64,000 nucleotides of DNA from Sinorhizobium sp. 8-89 (GTDB taxonomy: Bacteria; Pseudomonadota; Alphaproteobacteria; Rhizobiales; Rhizobiaceae). Below the pieces are notes generated by a model. It was not told where the DNA came from. It searched no databases and saw only the letters and a program-made list of their open reading frames with translations. A program made the translations under genes and the position numbers. The number at the start of each line of letters is the position of its first letter. The first letter of the stretch is position 1. The DNA lies in contig NZ_JASKLR010000001.1 in NCBI RefSeq assembly GCF_030124325.1, positions 292,427-356,426 of the forward strand, given 5' to 3'. Positions 7,655 through 17,731 of this stretch are shown in pieces.

Positions 7655-9556
7655 ATGTCTCAATTGTCTGCCCCCGCCATACCCGGGTCCGAAAATTTGC
7701 GCCGCCTGCTGGTCCTGGGCCTAGGATCGATCGGCGTCGTGTATGGCGATATCGGCACAAGCCCGCTCTACGCTTTCCGTGAGGCGCTGCGGCCCGTTTC
7801 GGATGACGGCGTCACGGACGCCGAGATCATCGGCTTGATTTCGTTGATGATCTGGGCGCTGACGATCATCGTCACCATCAAATACGTGTTGTTTCTCTTG
7901 CGGGCCGACAACCAGGGGGAGGGCGGGACGCTTTCCCTGCTTGCCCTTTTGATGAAGACCGCCAACGGCCACACGTCGATCCTTTTCTTCATGGGGATAG
8001 CCGGGGCGGCTCTGTTCATCGGCGACGCGATGATAACGCCGGCCCTGTCGGTTCTTTCGGCCGTGGAGGGACTGAAGCTGGTGACGCCTGCCCTTACGGA
8101 TTACGTCGTCCCGATTGCCGTTGTCATTCTGCTGCTGCTCTTCGCTGTACAGTCGAAAGGTACGGCTGCCGTTTCCAATTTCTTCGGACCGATCACCCTT
8201 GTCTGGTTTTTGGTGATGGGCGCGGTCGGTCTGATGCACATCGCTGATGATCTGTCGATCTTCGCGGCGTTCAATCCACTTTACGCCGCCACGTTCATGA
8301 TTAACGAAGGCTTCGTCGGTATCGTCGTGCTCGGTGCGGTCTTTCTGACCGTCACCGGCGCGGAGGCGCTCTATGCAGACCTCGGCCATTTCGGTCGGCG
8401 ACCGATCCAATGGGCGTGGTTCACTGTCGTCTTTCCGGCGCTCACCTTGAACTATCTCGGTCAGGGCGCGTTCGTGCTCAAGAACCCGGACGCGATGTCC
8501 GATCCGTTCTTCCTCATGTTTCCGAAATGGGCGCTGCTTCCCGCCGTCATTCTTGCGACCGCGGCGACGATCATCGCCAGCCAGGCGGTGATTACCGGCG
8601 CCTTTTCCCTGACGCGCCAGGCAATCCATCTCGGCTTCCTGCCGCGCATGGCGATATTCCACACATCCGAGACCCATACCGGCCAGATCTATTTGCCGAA
8701 CGTCAACACGCTGCTGATGTTCGGTGTCATGGCTCTGGTCTTCGTGTTCGGCTCCTCCGAGGCGCTGGCAACTGCCTATGGCATCTCCGTCACCGGTGCC
8801 ATGGTCGTGACCACGATTCTCGCGTTCGAGTTCCTGCGTGTCCGTTGGAACTGGTCGGTCTGGTGGGCGACCGGCGCGCTGCTGCCGCTGTTTGCGCTGG
8901 AATTCGTCTTTCTCGGCGCCAACATGCTGAAGATCCATGATGGCGGCTATGTGCCGATACTGATCGCCGCGACCTTCATCGTGATCATGTGGACCTGGAA
9001 GCGCGGCACGGAACTGCTGCATGCCAAGACGCGGCATATCGACATTCCGCTGGCGAGCTTCATCAAGTCGATCGAACGCAAGAGCGAGCATGCGCCGGTG
9101 GCCGTACCCGGCACGGCGATCTTCCTGACAAGCGATCCCGAGTCGACACCTGCCGCCCTGCTCCACAACATCAAGCACAATCACGTCCTGCACATGCAGA
9201 ACTTCGTCCTGACGATCCGCACGGCCAATACACCGAAAGTGCGGAAGGAAGAGCGGGTCAGCGTGAAACCGCTGTCCGAGCGCTTCACGCTGCTCGAGAT
9301 GAAATTCGGCTTCATGGAAACCCAGAACGTCTCGCAGGCGCTGGGACTTTTCCGCAAGTCGGGACTCAAGTTCGACATTATGTCGACGTCGTTCTATCTC
9401 GGTCGCCGCAAACTTGTGCCCGACGCCCAGTCCGGCATGCCGCACTGGCAGGATCGTCTGTTCATCGCGCTCGCCAGTGCGGCGATCGATCCATCGGACT
9501 ATTTCCGTCTGCCGACCAACAGGGTGGTCGAACTCGGCTCGCACGTGATCATCTGA
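7655..9556 (+). CDS. kup: Low-affinity potassium uptake protein Kup
   Basis: A 633-aa K+/H+ symporter of the KUP/HAK family. The N-terminal signature [15 protein letters not shown] opens the first of about twelve membrane segments (residues 25-440), followed by a C-terminal cytoplasmic domain (about 450-633). The conserved [29 protein letters not shown] and LNYLGQGA motifs are all present. Length is normal. It follows the corA-like gene by 17 bases. No potassium-responsive element was recognised upstream. Confidence 0.95.
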   Translation: MSQLSAPAIPGSENLRRLLVLGLGSIGVVYGDIGTSPLYAFREALRPVSDDGVTDAEIIGLISLMIWALTIIVTIKYVLFLLRADNQGEGGTLSLLALLMKTANGHTSILFFMGIAGAALFIGDAMITPALSVLSAVEGLKLVTPALTDYVVPIAVVILLLLFAVQSKGTAAVSNFFGPITLVWFLVMGAVGLMHIADDLSIFAAFNPLYAATFMINEGFVGIVVLGAVFLTVTGAEALYADLGHFGRRPIQWAWFTVVFPALTLNYLGQGAFVLKNPDAMSDPFFLMFPKWALLPAVILATAATIIASQAVITGAFSLTRQAIHLGFLPRMAIFHTSETHTGQIYLPNVNTLLMFGVMALVFVFGSSEALATAYGISVTGAMVVTTILAFEFLRVRWNWSVWWATGALLPLFALEFVFLGANMLKIHDGGYVPILIAATFIVIMWTWKRGTELLHAKTRHIDIPLASFIKSIERKSEHAPVAVPGTAIFLTSDPESTPAALLHNIKHNHVLHMQNFVLTIRTANTPKVRKEERVSVKPLSERFTLLEMKFGFMETQNVSQALGLFRKSGLKFDIMSTSFYLGRRKLVPDAQSGMPHWQDRLFIALASAAIDPSDYFRLPTNRVVELGSHVII

Positions 9557-9658
9557 ACGGTCTGCGAAGAAGTACCGCCTCCGACGCAAGCATCGCCGGC
9601 TCTACCGCATGTTTTTGTCCCCAAATCGGAGCCGGCACGGCACTGCAGTGGTGCCGCA

Positions 9659-9679
9659 TTAACCAAACATCAAGGTTAA
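9659..9679. promoter_or_regulatory. Inverted repeat TTAACC-N9-GGTTAA upstream of the cell wall hydrolase
   Basis: A perfect 6-bp dyad lies about 80-100 bases before the hydrolase gene. TTAACC is the core half-site of the cell-cycle regulator CtrA (full site TTAA-N7-TTAA), but the spacing here is not canonical. A protein-binding site is likely, but CtrA is only a guess. A GC-rich 8-bp hairpin with a 26-base loop (9595-9636) lies just upstream and may end kup. Confidence 0.3.
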
Positions 9680-9760
9680 TGCTTCATTTTCTAGGCTCGA
9701 ACGAAGCGGTTCCGGTGCGCCGTCCGACCGCTTCCAAATCTTAGCTTCCTGCACGGAATC

Positions 9761-11005
9761 TTGCCGCTGGCCCTCTGCCGGCTTGCGAGAACGCGTGCCC
9801 GAGTAAGAGTTGCGTGGAGCCGGTTGGTGCGTAAGAGCCAGAAGTTGCGTAGCAAGTCTCGTATGTCGTTGCCGGCCTGGGCTGCGCCCGCGATCATCGG
9901 CATTGCCATTTTCATGAGCTTCCCTTCCACGGTCGCCTATTCCGACCTCGCGACCTTTCTGTCAGGCATTAATCATGGCGGCGAGCGCTGGCGGATGTAT
10001 CTGACGCAATCGCCCGCCGGTTCGCTCCACGAGGTCGAGATGGTGTTCGCCGATCCGATCACCACCGGTGCCTTGGATGGCGGCGCCGGTGTCACCTTGC
10101 CCGACGGCAGCCACGTGGCCCTGACCGCGGAAACCAAGCACAAGGGTGGGACGTCTGACGAAGACCGTGTAACGCGCAAGCTGAAGAAGGGTCGGATCGT
10201 CGCCGTGAGCCCGGTGACGCCGCCGAAGGACTTTACCGCCGGTTCGATCCTCCAGCGCACGAGTTCGCTGACCGAGCCGGACTTCGACGGCGCCGAGAAG
10301 ATGGTTTTCGCCAAACCGCGCATTAAGGGCAAGGAGATCGAGATCGCCACGGCCTTCTACAGAAAGAAACCGCCGAAGGCTGAACCCGGCGTCTCGCCGA
10401 TGCTCGCCAAGCTCATCACCAACGACAAGGCCGATGTTCTTGCGACCGCCTATGTCCGGCCCGAGCCGGACTATGCGCGTGAGTCGCCCTTCGATTCCAT
10501 CCTCAGGGAAGACAGGAATGCGGGGCGGTTCATTCCGGAGATCGCGCCCGACGACCATGCCTGGGCGGCAACAGCTTTGCCAGCGACGGTCTTCACCAAG
10601 GAGGAGCAGACCTGCCTTGCCGAAGGGATCTATTTCGAGGCCCGCAGCGAGTCTGTAAAGGGTCAGGCAGCCGTGGCCCAGGTCATCCTCAATCGCGTTC
10701 GCAACCCCACTTACCCGAAGACGATCTGCGGCGTCGTCTACCAGAACAAGGCGTGGCGCAACCGTTGTCAGTTCTCGTTCGCCTGCGACATGATCCGCGA
10801 CCTGATCTACTCGCGCTCGCACTGGAAGACCGCCAAGGAAGTCGCGATGGCCGTGACTGCCGGCAAGATCTGGCTGCCGGAAGTGGGGTCGGCAACGCAT
10901 TATCACGCGACCTACGTCAAGCCGGCCTGGGCAAAAACCATGAAGCGCGTCGGCAAGATCGGATTGCACATCTTCTACCGCACCTACGGCGGCGGCTGGA
11001 GTTGA
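9761..11005 (+). CDS. SleB-type (Hydrolase_2) cell wall hydrolase, membrane-anchored
   Basis: A protein of up to 414 aa with a basic N-terminus and one hydrophobic segment (WAAPAIIGIAIFMSF, about residues 39-55), a long non-conserved middle, and a C-terminal SleB-like hydrolase domain (about 285-410). The latter has CLAEGIYFEARSES, with the likely catalytic Glu, and GQAAVAQVILNRVRN. Such enzymes cut peptidoglycan in the periplasm. The start is uncertain: the frame opens with TTG at 9761 after a weak GGA, and the next ATG is at 9863, just before the membrane segment. Transcribed alone. Confidence 0.8.
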   Translation: MPLALCRLARTRARVRVAWSRLVRKSQKLRSKSRMSLPAWAAPAIIGIAIFMSFPSTVAYSDLATFLSGINHGGERWRMYLTQSPAGSLHEVEMVFADPITTGALDGGAGVTLPDGSHVALTAETKHKGGTSDEDRVTRKLKKGRIVAVSPVTPPKDFTAGSILQRTSSLTEPDFDGAEKMVFAKPRIKGKEIEIATAFYRKKPPKAEPGVSPMLAKLITNDKADVLATAYVRPEPDYARESPFDSILREDRNAGRFIPEIAPDDHAWAATALPATVFTKEEQTCLAEGIYFEARSESVKGQAAVAQVILNRVRNPTYPKTICGVVYQNKAWRNRCQFSFACDMIRDLIYSRSHWKTAKEVAMAVTAGKIWLPEVGSATHYHATYVKPAWAKTMKRVGKIGLHIFYRTYGGGWS

Positions 11006-11167
11006 TCGACGAGCTCGATTCCGATGGATGACGGGATGCCGAACAGCAGGCGAACCTCGTTCAGCTGGCGCCGATTCCCGTTGCCGCTTTGCCGCAGCTG
11101 GCCGAAATTACAGCTAACCTTATGATATTAAACGTAAATATTGTCCACGCCCAACGTGCTCCCATGC

Positions 11168-11196
11168 CTTGACTATGAGGGTCCCTAAAACTATGT
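11168..11196 (+). promoter_or_regulatory. Probable sigma-70 promoter of the atp (Fo) operon
   Basis: CTTGAC (11168-11173), 17 bases, then CTATGT (11191-11196) is a near match to the rhizobial housekeeping consensus CTTGAC-N17-CTATAT. It lies about 100 bases before atpI. The rest of the 293-bp gap (11006-11298) shows nothing else recognisable. Confidence 0.6.
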
Positions 11197-11298
11197 TGCG
11201 CGCGACTTCAAATGGGGGCCGAAGCGTGGCTTGAACACCGGCCGTTTGTATGACCGAAATCGCGTTTAAGATCGCGTGGGGCAGCAAAGGGGAGCCAT

Positions 11299-11658
11299 GT
11301 GACGGAGAAACCGGAAGAAAGTCTGGAAGCGCGGCTGAAGCGCCTTGGCGACGACATCGCGTCCAAGCGGACGGACAAGTCGGACGATGCCGAGATGCGC
11401 GCGGCGGAAAGCCGGCAAGGCTACGCAGCGGCGATGAAGCTCTCGAGCGAGTTCATCGCCGGGATCCTTGTCGGGGCGTTTCTAGGCTATCTTTTGGATC
11501 ACTTTGCGGGTACAGGGCCGTGGGGCATGATCGTCTTGCTGCTCCTCGGGTTCTGTGCCGGCGTCTTGAACGTGCTGCGGTCGGCCGGAATGGTGGCGAC
11601 ACCGGAATCGGCCAAACGCGGCCCTGGAAATGAAAAGAAGGACGGGGATGGCGCCTGA
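11299..11658 (+). CDS. atpI: ATP synthase accessory protein AtpI
   Basis: A 119-aa protein with a charged N-terminus and two membrane segments (about residues 51-72 and 74-96; FIAGILVGAFLGYLLD and GMIVLLLLGFCAGVL). It is the first gene of the Fo operon. AtpI helps assemble the c-ring and is not part of the final enzyme. The start is GTG at 11299 after AAAGGGGAG; an overlapping ATG at 11297 is out of frame. The short, glycine-rich two-helix pattern and the place before atpB are diagnostic. Confidence 0.88.
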   Translation: MTEKPEESLEARLKRLGDDIASKRTDKSDDAEMRAAESRQGYAAAMKLSSEFIAGILVGAFLGYLLDHFAGTGPWGMIVLLLLGFCAGVLNVLRSAGMVATPESAKRGPGNEKKDGDGA

Positions 11659-11718
11659 GGCGCCGCCTGAAAGAACACGGTTTCCGCTTGCGGGCGGGCA
11701 AAATGAAAGAGAAGCGCG

Positions 11719-12471
11719 GTGTCAAACGATCCGACCCACCAGTTCCTGGTCAACAAGATTGTCCCGATCGAAATTGGCGGAATTGACTTTTCCTTCACCA
11801 ATGCGTCGCTGTTCATGGTCGCGACCGTCGGCGTGGCCGCCGGCTTTCTTTATCTGACCACGTCGCAGCGCGGGCTGATCCCCACTCGCCTGCAGTCGGT
11901 TTCGGAAATGTCCTATGAATTCATCGCCTCGATGCTTCGCGAAGGGGCGGGCAACCACGGCATGAAATTCTTCCCGATGGTTTTCTCGCTGTTCATGTTC
12001 ATCCTGACGGCGAATCTGCTCGGCATGTTTCCGTACTTCTTCACGGTAACCAGCCAGATCATCGTCACCTTCGCCCTGGCGGTGTTCGTCATCGGTACCG
12101 TAATTCTCTATGGTTTCTACAAGCACGGCCTTGGCTTCCTGAAGCTTTTCGTGCCGCACGGCGTACCGGGGGTACTGTTGCCGCTGGTCGTTGCGATCGA
12201 AATCATTTCCTTCCTTTCCCGTCCCATCAGCCTTTCGGTCCGTCTGTTCGCCAACATGCTCGCAGGCCACATCACGCTGAAGGTTTTCGCGGGCTTCGTC
12301 ACCTCGTTGAGCGCCCTCGGCGCGCTCGGCATCGGCGGTGCGATCCTGCCTCTCATCATGACCGTCGCCATTACCGGTCTTGAGTTCCTCGTCTGCTTCC
12401 TTCAGGCCTACGTCTTTGCGGTGCTGACCTGCATGTACCTCAACGACGCTGTCCATCCGGGAAGCCACTAA
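11719..12471 (+). CDS. atpB: F1Fo ATP synthase subunit a
   Basis: A 250-aa integral membrane subunit forming the proton half-channels against the c-ring. The essential arginine helix is present ([17 protein letters not shown]), as is the last helix with [24 protein letters not shown] start at 11719 follows AAAGAGAAGCGC. Length matches other alphaproteobacteria. It is the second gene of atpI-B-E-F'-F. As usual in this group, the F1 genes are not in the same cluster; none appears in this window. Confidence 0.96.
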   Translation: MSNDPTHQFLVNKIVPIEIGGIDFSFTNASLFMVATVGVAAGFLYLTTSQRGLIPTRLQSVSEMSYEFIASMLREGAGNHGMKFFPMVFSLFMFILTANLLGMFPYFFTVTSQIIVTFALAVFVIGTVILYGFYKHGLGFLKLFVPHGVPGVLLPLVVAIEIISFLSRPISLSVRLFANMLAGHITLKVFAGFVTSLSALGALGIGGAILPLIMTVAITGLEFLVCFLQAYVFAVLTCMYLNDAVHPGSH

Positions 12472-12555
12472 GGAATCACAGTCGCTGGCTTCCGCCCGGG
12501 TCCTCCGGTGGAAGCACAAATCCTAGCCGCAACACCATTTCGAAGGAGTTCAATC

Positions 12556-12783
12556 ATGGAAGCGGAAGCAGCAAAGTTCATCGGCGCAGGTCTTGCATGC
12601 CTTGGTATGGCCGGCACGGCTCTCGGCCTCGGCAACATCTTCGGCAGCTACCTGTCCGGCGCGCTGCGCAACCCGTCGGCTGCTGACGGCCAGTTCGGCC
12701 GCCTCGTATTCGGCTTCGCCGTTACGGAAGCTCTGGGCATCTTCTCGCTGCTCGTAGCCCTGCTCCTCCTCTTCGCCGTCTAA
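12556..12783 (+). CDS. atpE: F1Fo ATP synthase subunit c
   Basis: A 75-aa hairpin of two membrane helices. The first has the glycine-rich packing motif ([14 protein letters not shown]), the polar loop is RNPSAADGQ, and the second carries the proton-binding Glu58 in [10 protein letters not shown]. No extra ligands for Na+ are seen, so the enzyme is H+-driven. The start is set by AAGGAG seven bases before the ATG. It is flanked by atpB and the b' gene. Confidence 0.96.
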   Translation: MEAEAAKFIGAGLACLGMAGTALGLGNIFGSYLSGALRNPSAADGQFGRLVFGFAVTEALGIFSLLVALLLLFAV

Positions 12784-12860
12784 TACGGACCGAAGTTTTG
12801 GCCGCGGCCTCGTTCAGGGGTCGCGGCCGCGCATATTCTTGAGTGCACCTGGAGGTGAGC

Positions 12861-13472
12861 ATGTTTGTGACCGCGGCTTATGCCCAGTCAACCACCACTG
12901 AAGGCGAAGCACACGATCCCGCTGCGGCCGGCGAGGTGCACACCGAAACGGGTGTGGCCCACGAAGGCGAACACGGCACGGGCGTGTTCCCGCCTTTCGA
13001 TTCGACCCATTTCGCATCGCAGTTGCTCTGGCTCGCGATCACGTTCGGCCTCTTCTATCTGCTGATGTCGAAGGTCATCATTCCGCGCATTGGCGGCATT
13101 CTCGAAACCCGTCACGACCGGATCGCGCAGGATCTGGACGAAGCGTCGCGCCTGAAGGGTGAAGCCGACGCCGCCATCGCTTCCTACGAGCAGGAACTGG
13201 CAAGCGCCAGGGCCAAGGGCCATTCTATCGCCGATACCGCACGTGAGGCTGCCAAGGCAAAGGCGACGGCTGACCGGACCGCCGTCGAGGCCGATCTGAC
13301 GAAGAAGATCACCGCCGCGGAAGCGCGCATTGCCGAGATCAAGTCCAAGGCGCTCGCCGATGTCGGCGCTATTGCCGAGGAGACGGCAACCGCCGTCGTC
13401 AAGCAACTGATCGGTGGAACCGTTACCAAGGCCGAGATCGCTGCAGCGGTCAAGGCATCTGCAGGCAACTGA
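12861..13472 (+). CDS. atpF2: F1Fo ATP synthase subunit b' (second b-type subunit)
   Basis: A 203-aa peripheral-stalk subunit. After an acidic/His-rich N-terminal extension (about 1-48), a single membrane helix ([15 protein letters not shown], about 57-72) leads into a long charged coiled coil rich in Ala, Glu and Lys. Photosynthetic and alphaproteobacterial enzymes use a b/b' pair, and the next gene is the other member. The ATG at 12861 follows GGAGGTGA. An alternative start six codons earlier is less likely. Confidence 0.92.
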   Translation: MFVTAAYAQSTTTEGEAHDPAAAGEVHTETGVAHEGEHGTGVFPPFDSTHFASQLLWLAITFGLFYLLMSKVIIPRIGGILETRHDRIAQDLDEASRLKGEADAAIASYEQELASARAKGHSIADTAREAAKAKATADRTAVEADLTKKITAAEARIAEIKSKALADVGAIAEETATAVVKQLIGGTVTKAEIAAAVKASAGN

Positions 13473-13485
13473 GGAGCAATGAACG

Positions 13486-13971
13486 ATGGCTCTTGATGCG
13501 ACTTTCTACGCCCTCGTCGGCCTGATTCTCTTCTTTGCCCTCGTCGCCTATCTCAAGGTTCCGGGCATGATCGGCAAGGCACTCGACGCACGTGCCGACA
13601 AGATCGGCAATGAGTTGGCGGAAGCCAAGCGCCTGCGGGAAGAAGCCCAGAGCTTGGTCGCTGAGTACCAGCGCAAGCGCAAGGACGCCGAAGCGGAAGC
13701 CGCCAGCATTGTTGCCGCCGCGCAACGGGAAGCCGAAATGCTGACGGCGGAAGCCAGGCAAAAGACCGAAGACTATGTCGCGCGCCGCACGGCACTTTCC
13801 GAACAGAAGATCAAACAGGCCGAAAACGATGCGATCAACGCCGTCCGCTCGGCTGCTGTCGATCTAGCGATCAGCGCTGCCGAGAAGGTCTTGACCGCCA
13901 AGACCGATGCCGGTGCGCAGGAAGCGCTCTTCAAGCAGGCGCTCGGTGAGGTCAAGTCGCGGCTCAACTGA
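13486..13971 (+). CDS. atpF: F1Fo ATP synthase subunit b
   Basis: A 161-aa stalk subunit with an N-terminal membrane helix (FYALVGLILFFALVAYL, residues 5-21) followed by a coiled coil (about 30-155) with the usual AEAKRLREEAQ pattern. GAGGAGCAATGAACG precedes the ATG. It starts 13 bases after the b' gene and is followed by a strong terminator, so it is the last gene of the operon. Confidence 0.95.
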   Translation: MALDATFYALVGLILFFALVAYLKVPGMIGKALDARADKIGNELAEAKRLREEAQSLVAEYQRKRKDAEAEAASIVAAAQREAEMLTAEARQKTEDYVARRTALSEQKIKQAENDAINAVRSAAVDLAISAAEKVLTAKTDAGAQEALFKQALGEVKSRLN

Positions 13972-13996
13972 GACGACGACTGGTTCTGGGAAATCG

Positions 13997-14021
13997 AAAA
14001 AGGCCCCGCGGGGCCTTTTTT
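13997..14021 (+). terminator. Intrinsic terminator of the atp operon
   Basis: AAAAAGGCCCCGCGGGGCCTTTTTT is a perfect palindrome with a GC core and T tract, 26 bases after the atpF stop. Its A/T symmetry lets it work in both directions, so it may also end the convergent rnhB transcript. Confidence 0.92.
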
Positions 14022-14145
14022 GTTGTCTATGCGGCGGTCCCCGGGGCGGCGATGGGATGGACGCGGGCCGGATACTTCGCACGGTCATCGGGCATGTGCG
14101 GACGCTGTCGAGGCGGGGGGCTGTTCGCGGGCCGAATGCTCGGGA

Positions 14146-14796
14146 TTAAATCTGGCGAAAGGGACGGAAGCTCATCCGATGCAGCGAACAAGGACCGTGA
14201 CTGTCGATGGCGTCGCGATGCCTTACCGTGGCATAGCCCGCATGAACGGCGAAGCCATAGTCCGGAAAGGTGATGTCGGCGCGCGCCATCATTCGATCGC
14301 GGGTGACCTTCGCGACGATCGACGCGGCGGCGATCGACATCGATCGGGAATCGCCTTTTACGATCGCCTTAGCGTGGCAGGAAAGCCCCGGAGGAACATC
14401 ACGGCCATCTACGAGCACAAAACGCGCGGACGTTGAAAGGCCATCGACGGCCCGTCGCATCGCATCGAGGCTCGCCTTGAGAATATCGGTCGTGTCGATG
14501 CGTGTCGCCGAAGACGAGGCGATCGAGACCGTTGCCGTCGCGAGAATTTGCTCGAAAAGCGCCTCGCGCTGTTCCGCACTCAACAGCTTGCTGTCGTTGA
14601 GGCCGGCCGGAATGGAGTCCGGGTCGAGAATGACGGCAGCTGCGACGACCGGACCAGCAAGCGGACCACGACCGGCCTCGTCGGCGCCGGCGACGGGCCA
14701 AAGGCCATCTCTGCGGGCGGCAAGCTCGAAGCCGAAATCCGGAACTGGGAGTTCGACGGGAAAGAGTGGGGAATCGGGCGATTTGCGACGTGACAT
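14146..14796 (-). CDS. rnhB: Ribonuclease HII
   Basis: A 216-aa enzyme that removes ribonucleotides from DNA and RNA primers. The catalytic start motif reads [19 protein letters not shown] (Asp and Glu of the DEAGRG motif), followed by LNDSKLL and a later Asp in the VDGRD segment. The ATG at 14796 is preferred, with GAGGG seven bases upstream; a longer TTG-started form adds 12 residues. It is convergent with the atp operon. Confidence 0.93.
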   Translation of the reverse strand: MSRRKSPDSPLFPVELPVPDFGFELAARRDGLWPVAGADEAGRGPLAGPVVAAAVILDPDSIPAGLNDSKLLSAEQREALFEQILATATVSIASSSATRIDTTDILKASLDAMRRAVDGLSTSARFVLVDGRDVPPGLSCHAKAIVKGDSRSMSIAAASIVAKVTRDRMMARADITFPDYGFAVHAGYATVRHRDAIDSHGPCSLHRMSFRPFRQI

Positions 14797-14993
14797 GCGG
14801 GGACCCTCGCATATTCGCCCGATTCCCTTCAAGCCCCCCGGTACGAGTGCGGCGGTGACCGGAGGAAAACCAGCGCCATCCTGAGGCGGGGGAGGGCGCC
14901 GGAACCGAAATTTTGCGTGAAGAATGCTATCGAGTTCCTGTCGTGGAGAGAGATCGGCTCCTATTGTCGAGGAATCTCAAGGGGTCGGCGATC

Positions 14994-16151
14994 CTAAAGG
15001 AGTGACAACTGCACTCCCATTCCGAGCGGGGGCACGAAGATGTCATTCCGCAATTGTCGGCGCGTCAGATTGAGGCCTAGCCGCTTGGCGGCAAGTTCGA
15101 AACGCCGGCCGATCTGCCAGGCGTAAGGACCGGCGCCTTTCATGCGCTTGCCGAACTCGGCGTCATAATCCTTGCCGCCACGCATGGAGCGGATCAACGA
15201 CATGACGTGGCGATAGCGATTCGGATAATTCCGCAGGAGCCAATCGCGAAAGAGCGGACTCACTTCCAGCGGCAGCCGCAACAGCACATAGCTTGCTTCC
15301 GATGCGCCCGCCGCCTTCGCCGAATCGAGCACGCGTTCGATCTCGTGGTCGTTCAGCGCCGGAATGATCGGCGCAACCAGCACACCGGCCGGAATGCCCG
15401 CTTCCGAAATGGCGCGCATCGCCTCCAGCCGCTTAGTCGGCGTCGATGCCCGCGGCTCCATCGTACGCGCCAGTTTCCTATCAAGCGTGGTCACCGAAAT
15501 TCCGACGCGCGCGAGACCCTTCTCCGCCATCGGGGCAAGCAGATCGATGTCGCGGGTCACCATTGCCGATTTGGTGACGATCATCACCGGGTGGTTTGCC
15601 GCCTTCAACACCTCGAGAATCTGGCGCATGATGCGCCATTCCTTCTCGATCGGCTGATAGGGATCAGTGTTTGTGCCGATCGCGATCGGTCGAACTTTGT
15701 AGTCTGGCCTTGCAAGTTCGCGTTCCAGCAAACGCGGCGCATCCGGCTTGGAGAAAAGTTTGGACTCGAAATCGAGGCCTGCGGAGAGTCCCATATAGGC
15801 ATGGGTCGGTCGCGCAAAACAGTAGATGCAGCCATGCTCGCAACCGCGATAGGGATTGATGGAACGGTCGAAGGAAATATCCGGGGACTCGTTTCGCGTG
15901 ATGACCGCCCGCGGCTTTTCGACCTGGACTTCCGTCTTGAACGGCGGCAATTCCTCGATGCTCTCCCAGCCGTCGTCGAAGACCTCGCGCGTTGTCGGTT
16001 CAAAGCGTCCGGACATGTTGAGTCCGGCGCCGCGGCCACGCCGCCGATCGACCTCGATCCTCAGCCCCGTCCCCTTGATCATTGCTTCGGCCATATCCGC
16101 GGTGTTGGCAGGCGCAAAGGCACCCTGCCTCAGTTGAGACAGCTCGGTCAT
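14994..16151 (-). CDS. PA0069-type radical SAM protein
   Basis: A 385-aa member of the PA0069 (SPL-like Rv2578c) radical SAM family. The cluster motif is CEHGCIYC (C-x3-C-x2-C), preceded by INPYRGCEHGC. The TNTDPYQPIEK and ITKSAMVTRDIDLL segments are typical of this group. Its reaction is not established; some relatives are called DNA repair photolyase-like without evidence. GAGGAGATATCG precedes the ATG at 16151, so the longer upstream frame is not used. Apparently monocistronic, divergent from the glycosyltransferase-like gene. Confidence 0.85.
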   Translation of the reverse strand: MTELSQLRQGAFAPANTADMAEAMIKGTGLRIEVDRRRGRGAGLNMSGRFEPTTREVFDDGWESIEELPPFKTEVQVEKPRAVITRNESPDISFDRSINPYRGCEHGCIYCFARPTHAYMGLSAGLDFESKLFSKPDAPRLLERELARPDYKVRPIAIGTNTDPYQPIEKEWRIMRQILEVLKAANHPVMIVTKSAMVTRDIDLLAPMAEKGLARVGISVTTLDRKLARTMEPRASTPTKRLEAMRAISEAGIPAGVLVAPIIPALNDHEIERVLDSAKAAGASEASYVLLRLPLEVSPLFRDWLLRNYPNRYRHVMSLIRSMRGGKDYDAEFGKRMKGAGPYAWQIGRRFELAAKRLGLNLTRRQLRNDIFVPPLGMGVQLSLL

Positions 16152-16330
16152 CGATATCTCCTCGGAACAGACGGTGCTCCGTTTCGTCCTGATTATTTTC
16201 CTATCGCAGAAAAAAGAACAAAGCAAGAACAAAACTCGGGAATATGAGCGAACCGGCAGTGGCATCGAGAGCGCCGAAGGGGCAACGCCCGATGGGTAGC
16301 ATTTCGCAGTGCTATGCGGTAGGAACGGCT

Positions 16331-16861
16331 ATGCTGACGATAATCATGGAAACGCAGGACAACGAGGCCGAACTCGTGCAGACGCTGTCTGTGCTTGTTG
16401 CTGGCGCCGTGGAGGGCCTCGTCAGCGACGTCATCATTCTCGATCACGGTTCGAAAGACGGTTCGCTGCGTGTAGCGGATGCTGCCGGATGCCGCTTCTG
16501 TGTCGATTGGGACTTGGGCGAAATCGTCCGTTCGGCCCGAGGGGAGTGGCTGATGTTCCTGGAGCCTGGCGCACGGCCAACGGGGAGATGGGTGGACGAA
16601 CTTCTCGAATATGTGTCGCTCAACAAAAAACCGGCGCGGTTTTCTCCTTCGCGAATCCATCGTCGCTCGCTGTTAAGCCGCCTGTCTCGCAGAGCCAGGC
16701 CGCTCGAGACAGGGTTTTTGATGCAAAAGCGTGATGCGATCGCCGTTGCCCGCGCGAACATGCGGCTGAGCGATATGGTGAATGTTCGTGCAGTGCGCAA
16801 ACTGGCGACGGAGCTTGTTCCCGCATGGGTGGCGGCCGCCAACAGACCGGCTGCGGAGTAG
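16331..16861 (+). CDS. Small glycosyltransferase-like (GT2) protein
   Basis: A 176-aa protein resembling a short family-2 glycosyltransferase: MLTIIMETQDNEAEL is the first strand, VSDVIILDHGSKDGS resembles the GT2 nucleotide-binding segment, and ARGEWLMFLEPGA stands where the DxD region would be, without a clear DxD. The C-terminal third is basic. It is shorter than typical GT2 enzymes (about 230 aa or more), so activity is uncertain. AGGAACGGCT precedes the chosen ATG; a start 29 codons earlier is possible. Confidence 0.6.
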   Translation: MLTIIMETQDNEAELVQTLSVLVAGAVEGLVSDVIILDHGSKDGSLRVADAAGCRFCVDWDLGEIVRSARGEWLMFLEPGARPTGRWVDELLEYVSLNKKPARFSPSRIHRRSLLSRLSRRARPLETGFLMQKRDAIAVARANMRLSDMVNVRAVRKLATELVPAWVAAANRPAAE

Positions 16862-17182
16862 CGGGCAGACCATCGGCCGCGAGAATGGGGTGCCTGTCTT
16901 GTCAGCGGCACCCCCCGAAGCGGCTCTCAAATGACCTTGCTAGCGCAATGAATTGCCATGCAATCCAATGGACGGCATGTCGTATGCCTCCTGCTCTTCC
17001 CGCCGGCGTCGCCGGAAAGATCTGTCTTCGCAGCGCTTGAGATGGATGATCAGTGTGCCCTTTGACCATCTCGCGCTAGCTGACGGGAAAAAATTTACCG
17101 AGTCCGTTTGAGGCCCGCTGTTTCGAAGGGAACAACAGCAGGGCTGGACGACAAAAATCTCAAGGCGGGTCCGGCGAGCGCG
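16862..17182. other. Convergent intergenic stretch, no gene supported
   Basis: This is 321 bases between the ends of the glycosyltransferase-like gene (plus) and moaB (minus). Short frames exist on both strands. One on the minus strand has AGGAGG before an ATG at about 16977 but runs only 12 codons. No clear terminator hairpin with a T run was found. Confidence 0.4.
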
Positions 17183-17725
17183 TCAGCCGCGCTGCAGGTG
17201 CTCGTCCAAGCGCGGCATGATTTCAACGAAATTGCAGGGCATGTGCCGATAGTCGAGTTGCTGCTTCAGGATGCTATCCCAGGCATCCTTGCAGGCGCCC
17301 GGCGATCCGGGCAGAACGAAGACGAACGTCGCATTGGCGACGCCGCCGGTAGCCCGCGACTGAATCGTCGACGTGCCGATCTTCTCGTAGGAGATCCGGT
17401 GGAACACTTCGGAAAAACCGTCCATGCGCTTTTCGAAGAGCGGCTCCAGCGCCTCCGGCGTCACGTCGCGGCCGGTAAAGCCGGTGCCTCCGGTGGTAAT
17501 GACCACGTCGATCGCATCGTCCAGCGTCCAAGCCTTCACTTGATCGTAGATCGTCAGCCGATCGTCCGGGACGATCGCTCGCGCTTCAAGCCGATGGCCG
17601 GCCTCGCGTATGCGTGCCTCGAGCGCATCTCCCGACTTGTCGTTCGCGCGTGTGCGCGTGTCGGATACCGTGAGCACGGCAATGCCGACGGGAATGAACG
17701 GGCGGCTTTCATCGATGCCAGGCAT
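17183..17725 (-). CDS. moaB: Molybdopterin adenylyltransferase-type protein MoaB
   Basis: A 180-aa MoaB/Mog-fold protein of molybdenum cofactor synthesis. The fold signatures are IAVLTVSDTRTRANDKSGD near the N-terminus, VVITTGGTGFTGRDVTPEAL in the middle and VFVLPGSPGACKDAW later. The enzyme adenylylates molybdopterin before Mo insertion. It starts 6 bases after ispE ends on the same strand, so it is the last gene of TPR-ispE-moaB. No other Mo-cofactor genes are nearby. Confidence 0.9.
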   Translation of the reverse strand: MPGIDESRPFIPVGIAVLTVSDTRTRANDKSGDALEARIREAGHRLEARAIVPDDRLTIYDQVKAWTLDDAIDVVITTGGTGFTGRDVTPEALEPLFEKRMDGFSEVFHRISYEKIGTSTIQSRATGGVANATFVFVLPGSPGACKDAWDSILKQQLDYRHMPCNFVEIMPRLDEHLQRG

Positions 17726-17731
17726 TGGGTG

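Noticed and set aside
7721-9589. 622-codon open frame on the minus strand opposite kup
   Set aside because: It is antisense to a clear Kup protein; the translation is rich in Arg, His and Asp with no domain pattern, as expected of an antisense frame in high-GC coding DNA.
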